From positions 1-38,035 of the forward strand of contig JARWZW010000017.1 in the NCBI GenBank assembly GCA_029866155.1: 38,035 bases of DNA, read 5' to 3'. This stretch comes from Caulobacter sp. Lineage in GTDB: Bacteria > Pseudomonadota > Alphaproteobacteria > Caulobacterales > Caulobacteraceae. Both the position numbers and the translations under genes were made by a program. Under the pieces are notes generated by a model, which was not told where the DNA came from, did not search any database, and was given only the letters and a program-made list of their open reading frames with translations. Of this stretch, positions 28,957 to 37,208 are shown piece by piece (positions within the stretch are counted from its first letter, which is position 1; every line of letters starts with the position of its first letter).

Positions 28957-30186
28957 TCAATGACCGGCGGGTGGGTCCTGGCTCCGGTCCTGTGCCCGTC
29001 GATTGGCCGACAGGGCCAGGAAGATCGCGGGCGCCACGACAAAGGCGCCCAGCAGGAAGGGGCCATTGATGTGGCTCTGGAAGACCAGGCTGGCGCTCAG
29101 CGGCCCCACCACCCGCGCCAGGGCGCCGGTTGCGTTGTTGAGTCCCATGATCTGCCCCTGTCGGTGCGGATCGGCGCTGCGGGAGATCATTGCCCCGACA
29201 TTGGGAAAGGCGACGGACTGGCCGATCGCCGTCACGCACATCAGGAAGGTGGTCATGACCCCACCCGTCGACAGGGTCTGCAGCAGCATCGCGATCACCG
29301 TCAAGGCCATGCCGACCGCCAACATCGGCCCCTCGCCGAAGCGCTCGGACAGCCGCCCCGTCACAAGGGTCTGGGTGATGAAGGCGCTGGCGCCGACAAA
29401 GGCGAAGCTGATGCCGATTTCCCGGGGCTCCCAGCCAAAGCGCGCCTGGGCCCAGAGGCCGAATATGGACTCGATGCCGGTGAAGGCAAAGCCGACAAGG
29501 AAGGTCAGCAGCATCAATCGGCCCATGACCGGATGCTTCAGGACATCGCCCATGACCGCCCAGCGGCTGGGCCGTCGAGCGGGTCCCGTTTCACGGACAC
29601 GGCTTTCGCGGATCACCACAATGATGGCCAGGACACAGAGAAAGGCCAGGCCCGAGGCGATGAACAGGGGAATGCGGAAACCGGCTGGCCCGGCATTGGT
29701 ATGGGCGAACAGGCCGCCGATCGAGGGGCCGACGATCAGCCCGACATTCCAGGCGGCGCCCTGATAGGACAGCTGTCGCGCCCGGCGTTCCGGCGGGGTC
29801 ACATCGGCAATATAGCCCTGGATCACTGATCCGTTTCCGGCAGCCATGCCGCCGACCAGCCGGATCAGGAAGGCCGCCCAGATATTGGGTGCGAAGGCCA
29901 GGGCGAGATAGCAGAGGCAGTTGGCCGTGATGGTGGAGATCAGGATCGGCTTGCGTCCGTAGCGGTCGGACAGACGGCCCCAGAAAGGTTCCCCGAAAAA
30001 TGCGCCCACCGAATAGGCCGAGAAGATCAGGGCCATCTGCCAGGGCGGGGCGTCGAAGGACTTGGCATAGAAGGGAAGCAACGGGACGATGATCCCGAAG
30101 CCCAGCATGTTGATGAAGATCACGGCGATCAGCGATGCCGCCGCAAAACGGGGCGCCGGTGCGCGCGGTGGCGCAGCTTCAGTCAT
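28957..30186 (-). CDS. MFS transporter, DHA1/TetA-like
   Basis: 409-residue major facilitator with about 12 hydrophobic helices. The first (AASLIAVIFINMLGFGIIVP) begins near residue 18. Motif A, GRLSDRYGRKPILIS, lies between helices 2 and 3, and GRLSERFGEGPML repeats it in the second half. VGPSIGGLFAH in helix 5 is the antiporter motif C region. This is the TetA/Bcr-like H+ antiporter subgroup, which exports drugs, sugars or metabolites. ATG 30186 gives a sensible N-terminus, and no strong ribosome site is seen. It lies 72 bp downstream of the exported M28-like gene in the same direction and is probably part of its operon, either exporting a product or importing a substrate of the oxidase/aldolase enzymes. 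Confidence 0.9.
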   Translation of the reverse strand: MTEAAPPRAPAPRFAAASLIAVIFINMLGFGIIVPLLPFYAKSFDAPPWQMALIFSAYSVGAFFGEPFWGRLSDRYGRKPILISTITANCLCYLALAFAPNIWAAFLIRLVGGMAAGNGSVIQGYIADVTPPERRARQLSYQGAAWNVGLIVGPSIGGLFAHTNAGPAGFRIPLFIASGLAFLCVLAIIVVIRESRVRETGPARRPSRWAVMGDVLKHPVMGRLMLLTFLVGFAFTGIESIFGLWAQARFGWEPREIGISFAFVGASAFITQTLVTGRLSERFGEGPMLAVGMALTVIAMLLQTLSTGGVMTTFLMCVTAIGQSVAFPNVGAMISRSADPHRQGQIMGLNNATGALARVVGPLSASLVFQSHINGPFLLGAFVVAPAIFLALSANRRAQDRSQDPPAGH

Positions 30187-30258
30187 GTGAACGCTGATAA
30201 GCTCAGGCTTCCATGGTGGCAAGGCCGTGAAACGGAGCGGCCGTCCGGTCTGGAGGCC

Positions 30259-31485
30259 TCATCCAGGGGCCTGGGCGATGCTCCTGACCAGGTCTCCAAG
30301 GGTCGAGGCCAGTCGCGACAGTCTCTCGAAGTCGATGGCCCGGCCATCGTCTCCCGGCGTGTGAAAGCCCGGAAAGCTGCCTGCCAGGCCGATGACCCTC
30401 TGGTGGCCGGCCCGGATGACATCGCCCGTTTCACCGGGGGCCGCAGCGGTGGCCGGAAGCCGTGTCCAGTCGCCGGCCTCCAGCCTGGACTCGAAGAGGC
30501 CGATGACCGGCTGGCTGACTGTTGCATACTGCAGGCGCGGCCGACCGTAACGTTCATCAAGCGCGACGGCCTCCAGGCTTGCCCCCAGATGCAGCCATAT
30601 GGCTGTCTGGTCCGGTGACGGCGCCCTCCCGACCAGATGCTGCATGCCCAGATGCCCCAGTTCGTGGGCGCCGGTTCCCAGCAACGTGACGGGGCAGGGG
30701 GCGGTCGCCAGGTCCTTCGCCAGCCTCAACAGCAAGGCGATCCCGGGACCCCGTTCCGCCCCGCACCGGAACCAGCCCGTGAGCGGCGTGGACAGGACGA
30801 TCCCCTGGCCGATACCCGGCCTGTGCGCCAGGACCCCCCGGCCCTTGGTTCGGACATCGCGCCCCTTCAGGGCCAGGCGCGCCGCGGATCGCTGATCGGC
30901 CAGGGCCTGAAGGGCTCGCAGGTCGGACGGCCGGACAATGACGACCGGCAGGGGCAGGCTGTCGCGGGAGTCCTGATTACAGGCGAACAGGCCGTCGGTT
31001 GGCTCGTCAAATCCGATCACCAGAGCCAGGGCCCCGGCCTCCGCGGCGGCTGCTGCCACCGTCTGCAGGGCGGCCGGCCAATAGGCGCCGAGGGGCTCTG
31101 GCCCGCTGCGAACAGCGATGCAGCCCGGGATGTTGGCTCCCGCCGGGGCCAGCGGCCCTTCGATCTCGACATTCAGGACATCCGGGGGCGGAAACCATTG
31201 CGGAAACACGAGGGCGGAAAACCCGTCGCTGGTCAGCCGACCGCCTGGATCCAGCAGGGTGCGGACCGGAAAGGTTTCGACATCGACTCCATAGCCAAGC
31301 GCGCCAAGACGACCAGCGAACCAGTCTGCGGTGCGCCGCTCGACCGGCGTGCCGGTCCGGTGTTCGCCGAGACTGACAAAGGTCGCAACATCATCCTGCA
31401 GTGTCACCGGGGCGCCTCCCGCCAGGGCTGGCCAGGCCGCCAATCCGATGCCCTGGCCGACCAGGGCGCGACGGGACAGGTCCAA
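30259..31485 (-). CDS. Exported M28-like peptidase homologue with degenerate metal site
   Basis: 408-residue protein starting at TTG 31485, with AGGAAGAG seven bases upstream and 17 bp after the aldolase stop. The N-terminus DLSRRALVGQGIGLAAWPAL is a twin-arginine-type signal. Residues ~120-215 resemble a protease-associated insert. The C-terminal half follows the M28 aminopeptidase plan, ending GFHTPGDDGRAID with H375 kept. However, the H-x-D pair is gone (STPLTGW, 232-238), the bridging D-D-N is ERGPG, and the E-E pair reads AHELGHLGMQHLV, which by chance or design gives H274-E-L-G-H278. Canonical di-zinc peptidase activity is therefore doubtful. It could be a binding protein or a hydrolase with a different metal. 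The long frame running upstream to 32283 is antisense-like shadow of the aldolase gene and is rejected. Confidence 0.8.
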   Translation of the reverse strand: MDLSRRALVGQGIGLAAWPALAGGAPVTLQDDVATFVSLGEHRTGTPVERRTADWFAGRLGALGYGVDVETFPVRTLLDPGGRLTSDGFSALVFPQWFPPPDVLNVEIEGPLAPAGANIPGCIAVRSGPEPLGAYWPAALQTVAAAAAEAGALALVIGFDEPTDGLFACNQDSRDSLPLPVVIVRPSDLRALQALADQRSAARLALKGRDVRTKGRGVLAHRPGIGQGIVLSTPLTGWFRCGAERGPGIALLLRLAKDLATAPCPVTLLGTGAHELGHLGMQHLVGRAPSPDQTAIWLHLGASLEAVALDERYGRPRLQYATVSQPVIGLFESRLEAGDWTRLPATAAAPGETGDVIRAGHQRVIGLAGSFPGFHTPGDDGRAIDFERLSRLASTLGDLVRSIAQAPG

Positions 31486-31502
31486 GTCCGGCTCTTCCTG
31501 AT

Positions 31503-32642
31503 CTAGCGCGACCGCCCACGACCGGCGACCGGCCACAGGGCCGTGAGCGTATCGCCCCGGACCACATGGTAGGTGTCGTAGAGGTTTACGGTCGGGTCGC
31601 AGTGGGGGGCGGCCAGGGTGACCACGGCGTTCAGCGGCGGCGCCTCCGCCGCCCCGACCACCAGGGCCCCGTGTTCGTCGCCCATGAAGACATAGCGCGA
31701 GCCTTCCGGCGCGCCAGCCAGAACCAGCGGCGGATCGGCATCGGTGGAAAACGCCTTGAATCCTGCGTCCAGGGTCACCATGCCCCGGGCATTGGCGCTG
31801 ACCACCCGGGCGTCGATCATCAGGGCCGTCTCGAACGGTGAACCGCCATTCGGCAGCAGTTCGCAGGCCAGGTACTGGCTGTCCATGAAGACATAGGATC
31901 CGACCTGGAGTTCGGTGAACAGGCCCAGTTCCGCATCGATCCTGTGGGTGCCTGTGCCCCCGCCGGTGACGATGTCCGGCGGGCCGCCGGCCTCGGTCAG
32001 GGCCGTGATCACGGTCCGGACATAGGCCGCTCGTTCTTCCATGGAGGCCTTGCGGGCCTCGAACCCTTCGATGTGCTGCTGCATTCCGCAATAGCACTGT
32101 ACGCCGCCATAGATCAGGGCCGGTTCCTGCTGGATCGCCGCCAGGAGCGCCACCGCCGCTTCGGGCGAAGCAACTCCCGTCCGACGGATCCCCGGGTCGA
32201 TGTCGATGATGACCGTAAGGGGTTTTCCGCCCCTGGCCGCTTCGCCGAGGGCCCGGACATTTTCGGGGTGATCGACCACGCACATCAGGCCTTCTGTCCG
32301 GGCGTTCAGGGCGACCAGTCGGGCGATCGCCGGGGCCGAGACCACCGGCGAGGTCAGATGCAGTCCGGACAGGACACCGCCGTCTGCCAGGGCCTCGGCC
32401 TCACCCAGCTTGGCGCAGCAGGCGCCAACAGCGCCAGCGGCGACCTGCCGCCGGGCCACATCCGGACTCTTGTGGGTCTTGGCGTGAGGTCGCAGTTTCA
32501 GGCCCTTGCTGGCGGCGAACTCCGCCATCCGGGCGATGTTCCGGTCCAGGGCGTCCTGGTCGAGGATCAGGACAGGCGTATTGAGATCATGGCGCGAGCC
32601 CTGGCGACCAATCAAATGCCCATGCAGTTCCAGGTCATTCAT
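31503..32642 (-). CDS. D-threonine aldolase/D-serine dehydratase-like PLP enzyme (fold type III)
   Basis: 379-residue protein of the alanine-racemase-barrel family that includes D-threonine aldolase and D-serine dehydratase DSD1. The Schiff-base lysine is K55 in LRPHAKTHKSP. The phosphate and substrate regions show IDIDPGIRRTGV and VTGGGTGTHRID. The C-terminal metal site is H347-C348 in AAPHCDPTVNLYD, typical for the Zn/Mn-dependent members. Expected chemistry is retro-aldol cleavage or dehydration of a D-3-hydroxy amino acid. It starts 2 bp after the stop of the sugar-lactone-oxidase-like gene, so the two are translated from one message. A natural substrate cannot be named. Confidence 0.92.
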   Translation of the reverse strand: MNDLELHGHLIGRQGSRHDLNTPVLILDQDALDRNIARMAEFAASKGLKLRPHAKTHKSPDVARRQVAAGAVGACCAKLGEAEALADGGVLSGLHLTSPVVSAPAIARLVALNARTEGLMCVVDHPENVRALGEAARGGKPLTVIIDIDPGIRRTGVASPEAAVALLAAIQQEPALIYGGVQCYCGMQQHIEGFEARKASMEERAAYVRTVITALTEAGGPPDIVTGGGTGTHRIDAELGLFTELQVGSYVFMDSQYLACELLPNGGSPFETALMIDARVVSANARGMVTLDAGFKAFSTDADPPLVLAGAPEGSRYVFMGDEHGALVVGAAEAPPLNAVVTLAAPHCDPTVNLYDTYHVVRGDTLTALWPVAGRGRSR

Positions 32643-32644
32643 GA

Positions 32645-33940
32645 TCAGGCGGCCTTTCCGGCTCTGGAGGAGTCGAGTCCGAACAGTTCTGTCAAATGGG
32701 CGTTCGCGAATTTCTGCTGCGGATCGGCGGCCTCGCGCGCCGCCAGGAAATCCGGGGTGCGCGGGTACAGCCGGTATACGTCGGCCGTGGCCAGGGTATG
32801 GCGCTTGGCCCAGTGGGGTCGCCCCTCGCCAGCCTGCAGGATCGCTTCAATTTCGCCAAAGGCGCTACGCCATGGCATCCCGGCGTATTGATGGAAGGAA
32901 ATTGAGGCTCCTGCGCCCTTGTTGAAGGGGCTCATCCAGATGTCGTCCCCGGCGGTCAGCCTGAATTCGAAGGGAAAGGCGATGGGCATCCGTCGGGACC
33001 GGATATGGTCGATGGCGGCCTTCAGGGTCTGCATGCCGTTGGCGCGGGGCAGTTCATACTCCATTTCCTCGAACCGGATGGTCCGTTCGGAAGGAAAAAT
33101 CTTCCAGGCTGGCCCGATGCGGCGGGTCTGCTGGCCGGACATCCGCATCAGCATCCTCTGCAGGGTCGGGATCATGGGCGTGGCCGCAGCGCCCAGTTCG
33201 CAGACCAGGCGAAAGACGGTTTCGTCGATATCGGCGGAGTCGACAAACTCGCCTTCAGGCTCGGCCGGATGCAGGGTCTTGAAGATCACATGATCGCTGT
33301 AGGGAAAGACGAAGAATTCCATGTGGCGGGTCGCAGCGGCCAACTCGTCCAGCCGCTCCGCCACCTCGCCCAGTCGCATGCGCGAAATGCGTTCCTCGAG
33401 ATGATAGGCGGGCAGAACCTCGATCCGGATTTCGGTGGCGGCACCAAACAGCCCCAGGGACAGACGTTGGGCTTCATAGAGGTCGGCATGGAGACCCGGA
33501 CCACATTCGATCAGGCTGCCGTCCGCCTGCATCAGCCGGAAGCCGCAGGCCTGGGTGGCGATGCTGCCCAGTTCTGCGCCCGTTCCGTGGGTTCCGGTCG
33601 CCGTGGCGCCGGCCAGGGATTGGGGATTGATGTCGCCCTGATTGATCATCGACAGTCCGGCTTCCCAGAGCGCTCCGGTCAGACGGTCCAGACTCCAGCC
33701 CGCCGGCGCCCAGACGGTCTTGCGATCCGCGGCGATATCGATCCGACCCTCCAGGTCTGCCAGGCTGATCAGCGTGTCGTCCGTATGGACCAGCGGCATG
33801 AAGGAATGGCCGGCGCCGACAACCCGAACCTTTTGCGCCTGGCGAACCAGACCTGCCAGTTCGTCCAGGTTTCTAGGCCGCCCCGTCACCCCGGGCTGCG
33901 CCGTGACGCTGCCCGACCAGTTGCTCCATCCGCTCATCAT
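32645..33940 (-). CDS. FAD-linked oxidase, D-arabinono-1,4-lactone/L-gulonolactone oxidase type
   Basis: 431-residue VAO-family flavoprotein. The N-terminal FAD domain has VVGAGHSFMPLVHTDDTLISL, where H45 fits the histidyl attachment site for covalent FAD, and INPQSLAGATATGTHGTG as the second FAD motif. The C-terminal ALO domain ends PHWAKRHTLATADVYRLYPR and DPQQKFANAHLTELFG, family landmarks. ATG 33940 follows AGGAG. Relatives oxidise sugar-1,4-lactones, polyols or alcohols with O2. No signal peptide is seen. It is the first enzyme gene after the TetR regulator (61 bp) and is tightly linked to the PLP aldolase, so the two probably act on one pathway. Confidence 0.92.
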   Translation of the reverse strand: MMSGWSNWSGSVTAQPGVTGRPRNLDELAGLVRQAQKVRVVGAGHSFMPLVHTDDTLISLADLEGRIDIAADRKTVWAPAGWSLDRLTGALWEAGLSMINQGDINPQSLAGATATGTHGTGAELGSIATQACGFRLMQADGSLIECGPGLHADLYEAQRLSLGLFGAATEIRIEVLPAYHLEERISRMRLGEVAERLDELAAATRHMEFFVFPYSDHVIFKTLHPAEPEGEFVDSADIDETVFRLVCELGAAATPMIPTLQRMLMRMSGQQTRRIGPAWKIFPSERTIRFEEMEYELPRANGMQTLKAAIDHIRSRRMPIAFPFEFRLTAGDDIWMSPFNKGAGASISFHQYAGMPWRSAFGEIEAILQAGEGRPHWAKRHTLATADVYRLYPRTPDFLAAREAADPQQKFANAHLTELFGLDSSRAGKAA

Positions 33941-34001
33941 CAGTTCTCCTCGGCCACCTCAGGATAGCTTTTGCTACTGTATGGGCAAGTCGCTGCCGGC
34001 C

Positions 34002-34694
34002 TCAGAAAAAGCTCTCAAAATAGAGCGCAAACAGCAGGCAGACCTCCGCATTGAGCGCCTCGGCATCACGGTCCGGTTCCTCCACCACCATCTCGGTGGC
34101 GGCGTAGGAAAGCTCCACCATCATTCGCATCGCAACCCCCAGTCTTGCTGGCGAGGTGTTTGGATAGCGGGCCCTGGCAGCCTCGAAGAACCGCTCGGCC
34201 ACCATGTCCCGAGACTGGAAACGCACCTTCTGCAGCATGGGAATGGCCCGCAGGGCCCGGCCGATCGCCGAGCCTCCGGGAAAAGCCCGGGTCATGGCGA
34301 TGATCTCGCGCTGCAGGATGATACTTTTGGCCAGCCGCGCCTCAATCGTATCGCCATCCAGTCCGCCGGCGTCGATCCAGGCCAGGACCAGGTCGTCCTG
34401 CCGGGCCATCAGCCTGTCTCCCAGGACCTTCAGGATCGCATACTTGTTGGGGAAGTAACGGTAGAGGGCGGGCGGAGTCAGCCCCGCTCTCTGGCAGATG
34501 GCGTTGGTTGTCAGCTGCTCGAACCCCATGTCGACCAGCATTCCGCCTGCCGTGGCCAGCACCATCTCATAGGTGTCCAGGCCGCGTGCCTGGGTGGGCT
34601 GAAGTTTGGCCTCCAGCGGAATGGCGACAGGCTCCTGCCTGTCGCGGTCCTGCTTTGGGTGGCCCGGTGACCTGCGAATTTCGATCTCGACCAT
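34002..34694 (-). CDS. TetR-family regulator of the oxidase/aldolase module
   Basis: 230-residue TetR regulator. The helix-turn-helix covers about residues 40-85: TYEMVLATAGGMLVDMGFEQL, TTNAICQRAGLTPPALYRYFPNKYAIL. The C-terminal ligand domain is longer than a minimal TetR. ATG 34694 is the best start (MVEIEIRRSPGHPK). The further in-frame codons to 34766 are not regulator-like. It is transcribed in the same direction as, and 61 bp before, the lactone-oxidase-like gene. Autoregulation of the operon 34694 to 28957 is inferred. The ligand is unknown. Confidence 0.9.
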   Translation of the reverse strand: MVEIEIRRSPGHPKQDRDRQEPVAIPLEAKLQPTQARGLDTYEMVLATAGGMLVDMGFEQLTTNAICQRAGLTPPALYRYFPNKYAILKVLGDRLMARQDDLVLAWIDAGGLDGDTIEARLAKSIILQREIIAMTRAFPGGSAIGRALRAIPMLQKVRFQSRDMVAERFFEAARARYPNTSPARLGVAMRMMVELSYAATEMVVEEPDRDAEALNAEVCLLFALYFESFF

Positions 34695-34813
34695 GAGCAG
34701 GGACACTAGACCGTTGCCGCGCTTTTGGAACGCGAGAGGTGCAATCCCGCGATGATCAACATGCAAGGGGCGGCGACCGCTGCAGCCAGAATCAGACTTC
34801 CCCGCACGTCATG

Positions 34814-34832
34814 ATCCCTGACCATCAGGGAT
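34814..34832. repeat. Perfect 8-bp inverted repeat with 3-nt loop
   Basis: ATCCCTGA-CCA... arms ATCCCTGA (34814-34821) and TCAGGGAT (34825-34832) are exact complements around CCA. No T tract flanks it on either strand. It stands 120 bp upstream of the TetR gene and 198 bp downstream of sodB, so it may be an operator or a Rho-type processing hairpin. Confidence 0.5.
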
Positions 34833-34895
34833 GCCGGGAAGGGTCCTGCGCTGCAGCCCGGTAGTCCCGCGCCCGGATCCAGCGTGGCCGCCCGT

Positions 34896-34925
34896 CGGCT
34901 TGGATCGGCTTGGATCGGCTTCGAT
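34896..34925. repeat. 10-bp tandem repeat, three copies
   Basis: CGGCTTGGAT occurs at 34896-34905 and 34906-34915, and CGGCTTCGAT at 34916-34925, one change in the third copy. The period equals roughly one helical turn. It lies 105 bp downstream of the sodB stop. Confidence 0.65.
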
Positions 34926-35029
34926 CGCCACCGGCGCCAGGCGACCCGCCGACGCCTTTCCGGGCAATCCTCGCCCTTGACGCCTCGCCCACCTCAGGAG
35001 GCTCCGCCAATGCCTGCCGGGAAGCACGG

Positions 35030-35656
35030 CTAGCCGAAAGGATAGAGCCAGCCGGCCTGGTTGGACGCCGCTGCGTCATACTGTCGGGCGGCAAGGCGCC
35101 AGTTTGCCAGACGATCCCACCATTCCTCCAGATAGGCGGCGCGGTTGTTCTGGTGGTCCAGGTAATAGGCGTGTTCCCAGACATCGCAGACCAGCAGGGG
35201 CAGGCCGTCTCCGGCCTTCCGGGGATCGCCATCATGGGTCTGCAGAACCGAGATCGCCCCGTCCTTGACGACCAGCCATACCCAACCCGACCCGAAATGC
35301 CCGGTTCCGGCCTTCAGGAACGCCGCCTTCAGGCCTGCCAGCCCATCGTCTGTGGCCTCGATCGCCTCGGCCAGAGCTCCGTCCGGCGCGGTGTGGTCCC
35401 GGGTCATGCTGTTCCAGAAAAAGGCATGGTTCCAGGCCTGCACGGCGTTCTGCAGCAGTTTGACGTTCGCCTCTTCCTTCGCCCGGCTGATCACGCGTTC
35501 CAGTGAAAAGGCCGGCCATGCCAGTTCGGCGGTAAGCTGGTTCACGACCTCGACATACTTCGCCTGGTGTCGATCATGGTGAATCTGCAGGGTCCTGGCG
35601 GACATGACGGGCTCCAGGCCATCCTGGCTGTAGGGCAGCGGCGGCAGTTCGATCAT
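35030..35656 (-). CDS. sodB: Superoxide dismutase, iron type
   Basis: 208-residue Fe/Mn superoxide dismutase, converting superoxide to O2 and H2O2. The metal ligands fall at H26 (TLQIHHDRHQAKYV), H77 (AWNHAFFWNSM), D158 and H162 (VCDVWEHAYYLDHQN), very close to the E. coli SodB numbering. The NHAFFWNSM and GSGWVWLV segments favour the iron type. ATG 35656, preceded by AGGATGA, gives the standard N-terminus MIELPPLPYSQDGLEPVMSA, and the 23 codons upstream are not conserved-looking. No signal peptide, so it is cytosolic. It is divergent from the CaiB-family gene across a 320-bp region. Confidence 0.96.
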   Translation of the reverse strand: MIELPPLPYSQDGLEPVMSARTLQIHHDRHQAKYVEVVNQLTAELAWPAFSLERVISRAKEEANVKLLQNAVQAWNHAFFWNSMTRDHTAPDGALAEAIEATDDGLAGLKAAFLKAGTGHFGSGWVWLVVKDGAISVLQTHDGDPRKAGDGLPLLVCDVWEHAYYLDHQNNRAAYLEEWWDRLANWRLAARQYDAAASNQAGWLYPFG

Positions 35657-35976
35657 CGGGTCATCCTGTTCCGGGATACATGGTCCGGGCCCGCCTTTTC
35701 CCGGCCGCTCTGGCCTGGGTTGCAACGGGGTCCGTTGCGTCAGGTCACAACGCCCGGATCCGCTGGAGGTTCGCGGGATGTATGGCCGTCCTTGCTCCGG
35801 GAGGCCGAAGAGGCTTCGCTGACCCCCGCCGGTGCGGTTCGGCCCTTGCCGAAACCGCCGGGGGGTGAGAGGGACGCCGGTAACGAAACAGACCTGCCGT
35901 CAACGAAGCCCCGACCTTGCACGGAGGGCGCAACCAGATGGAACAGGCCGGTGCGCATTCAGGAGGCGAGACTGAC
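35657..35976. promoter_or_regulatory. 320-bp divergent promoter region of sodB and the CoA-transferase gene
   Basis: Contains the starts of two divergent transcription units. The clearest element is the palindrome GCAACGG-GGT-CCGTTGC (35722-35738), 66 bp upstream of sodB. I see no clear Fur-like or OxyR-like box and no convincing gene. Proline/arginine-rich open frames here look like shadows of GC-rich sequence. Confidence 0.5.
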
Positions 35977-37170
35977 ATGACCCAGACAAAGCCGGCCGAC
36001 GGCCAACCCACAGGCCCCCTGAGCGGCGTGCGGATCATCGATCTGTCCCAATGGGTGCTTGGCCCCTACGCGACCCAGACCATGGGCGATCTCGGCGCAG
36101 ACGTGATCAAGGTGGAAGAACCCTCCGGCGACCGTCAGAGGAACGCCGGCAAGGCCCCTAACTCAAAGGAGATGGGCCCCACCTATGTTGCGTTCAATCG
36201 CAACAAGCGGTCGGTCAGCCTTGATCTGAAGACCGACGAGGGCAAGGCCGCCCTTACGGCCCTGGTCGCCACGGGCGATGTCTTTATTCACAACATGCGG
36301 CCATCAGCCGTGTCCCGGCTGGGCTTCGGCTATGAGCAGGTCGCCGCCATCAAGCCTGACATCATCTATGTCGAGGCCATGGGCTACGCCCCGGAGGGTC
36401 CCTATTCCGGACTGCAGGCCTTTGACGATCTGATCCAGTCAGCCAGCGGAGCCTGTGGCCTGGCCCAGCTCGTCGATCCGGAAGCCGATTTTCGTCCCCT
36501 GCCGTCGCTGCTCGCCGACAAGACCTGCGGCCTGTTCGCTGTGATCGCGACCCTTGCAGCCCTCCGGCACAAGGACCGGACGGGCGAAGGCCAGTATGTC
36601 GCCGTTCCCATGCTGGAGACCTTCACCGGATACCTGATGGCCGAGCACCTCTATGGTGAGACCTTCATTCCCCCGACCGGCAAGTTTGGCCATACCACGA
36701 CCATCACGCCCTACCGCCGGCCGGTTCGGACCCGGGATGGATGGATGACCGTCCTGCCCGCCAACACCACACAATCGGCGCGGTTCATGGAACTGGGCGG
36801 CCTGCCGGGCGCCTATGAAAGCGAGCGGTTCACCTCCAAGCCCAATGGCAAGGCCAAGGTCGAGGAATACTACGCCATGATGGACGAGGCCGCCGCCGCC
36901 CATACCACCGATGAGTGGATGGTCCTGGGTGCGGACAACTCCATTCCGGTGATGCGGGCGAATCGAACCACGGACATCTTCGAGGACGAGCAGCTCAGCA
37001 AGACCCTGTTCGAAACCCGCCACCTTGAGGGCGAGGGCGACTATCGGGCGATCAAGCCCGGCCTGCAGTTTTCGAAGACACCGGCCAGTATCCGCCGCGA
37101 CCCGCCCCGGATTGGCCAGGACACGGACGAGGTCCTGGCCGAGATCGGTCATCCGGCGGCCAAGGCCTGA
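35977..37170 (+). CDS. CaiB/BaiF family (type III) CoA transferase
   Basis: 397-residue family III CoA transferase, which moves CoA between carboxylic acids. The N-terminus has LSGVRIIDLSQWVLGPYATQTMGDLGADVIKVE, the hallmark of the family. RNKRSVSLDLKTDEGKAAL follows, and the catalytic aspartate is D150 or D151 in LQAFDDLIQSASG. The C-terminal part includes FETRHLEGEGDY and ends IGQDTDEVLAEIGH. ATG 35977 follows AGGAGG by 10 bp. It precedes a crotonase gene by 38 bp in the same direction, so they form an operon. Activation of an acid by CoA transfer followed by hydration or isomerisation is a reasonable reading, and the acid is unknown. BaiF members act on bile acids and CaiB on carnitine, but neither is indicated here. 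Confidence 0.94.
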   Translation: MTQTKPADGQPTGPLSGVRIIDLSQWVLGPYATQTMGDLGADVIKVEEPSGDRQRNAGKAPNSKEMGPTYVAFNRNKRSVSLDLKTDEGKAALTALVATGDVFIHNMRPSAVSRLGFGYEQVAAIKPDIIYVEAMGYAPEGPYSGLQAFDDLIQSASGACGLAQLVDPEADFRPLPSLLADKTCGLFAVIATLAALRHKDRTGEGQYVAVPMLETFTGYLMAEHLYGETFIPPTGKFGHTTTITPYRRPVRTRDGWMTVLPANTTQSARFMELGGLPGAYESERFTSKPNGKAKVEEYYAMMDEAAAAHTTDEWMVLGADNSIPVMRANRTTDIFEDEQLSKTLFETRHLEGEGDYRAIKPGLQFSKTPASIRRDPPRIGQDTDEVLAEIGHPAAKA

Positions 37171-37208
37171 TCCGGCAGACCGGCTGAGCGCGAAGACAGG
37201 ACCCCGAC

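Larger units (their letters stand above)
34695..35029. other. 335-bp intergenic region with hairpin and 10-bp tandem repeat, no convincing gene
   Basis: Lies between the sodB stop and the start of the TetR gene, both on the minus strand. It holds a perfect 8-bp-arm hairpin at 34814-34832 and a triple 10-bp repeat at 34896-34925. Short open frames here are arginine/proline-rich and lack family features. An AGGAGG before an ATG at 35010 leads only to seven codons. Confidence 0.6.

Noticed and set aside
30652..30666. HELGH in the M28-like protein as a true gluzincin HExxH zinc site
   Set aside because: It aligns with the E-E-x-G segment of M28 proteins and no separate gluzincin fold or third ligand is evident, so it is reported only as an oddity.
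31486..32283. N-terminal extension of the M28-like gene to a 674-codon protein
   Set aside because: The extra part is an out-of-frame shadow of the PLP aldolase gene. A TTG with a good Shine-Dalgarno and a signal peptide directly after the aldolase stop explains the start better.
35010..35033. Seven-codon open frame MPAGKHG after a perfect AGGAGG, end to end with sodB
   Set aside because: Too short to support as a gene and it reads into the sodB stop. The ribosome-site match can arise by chance.
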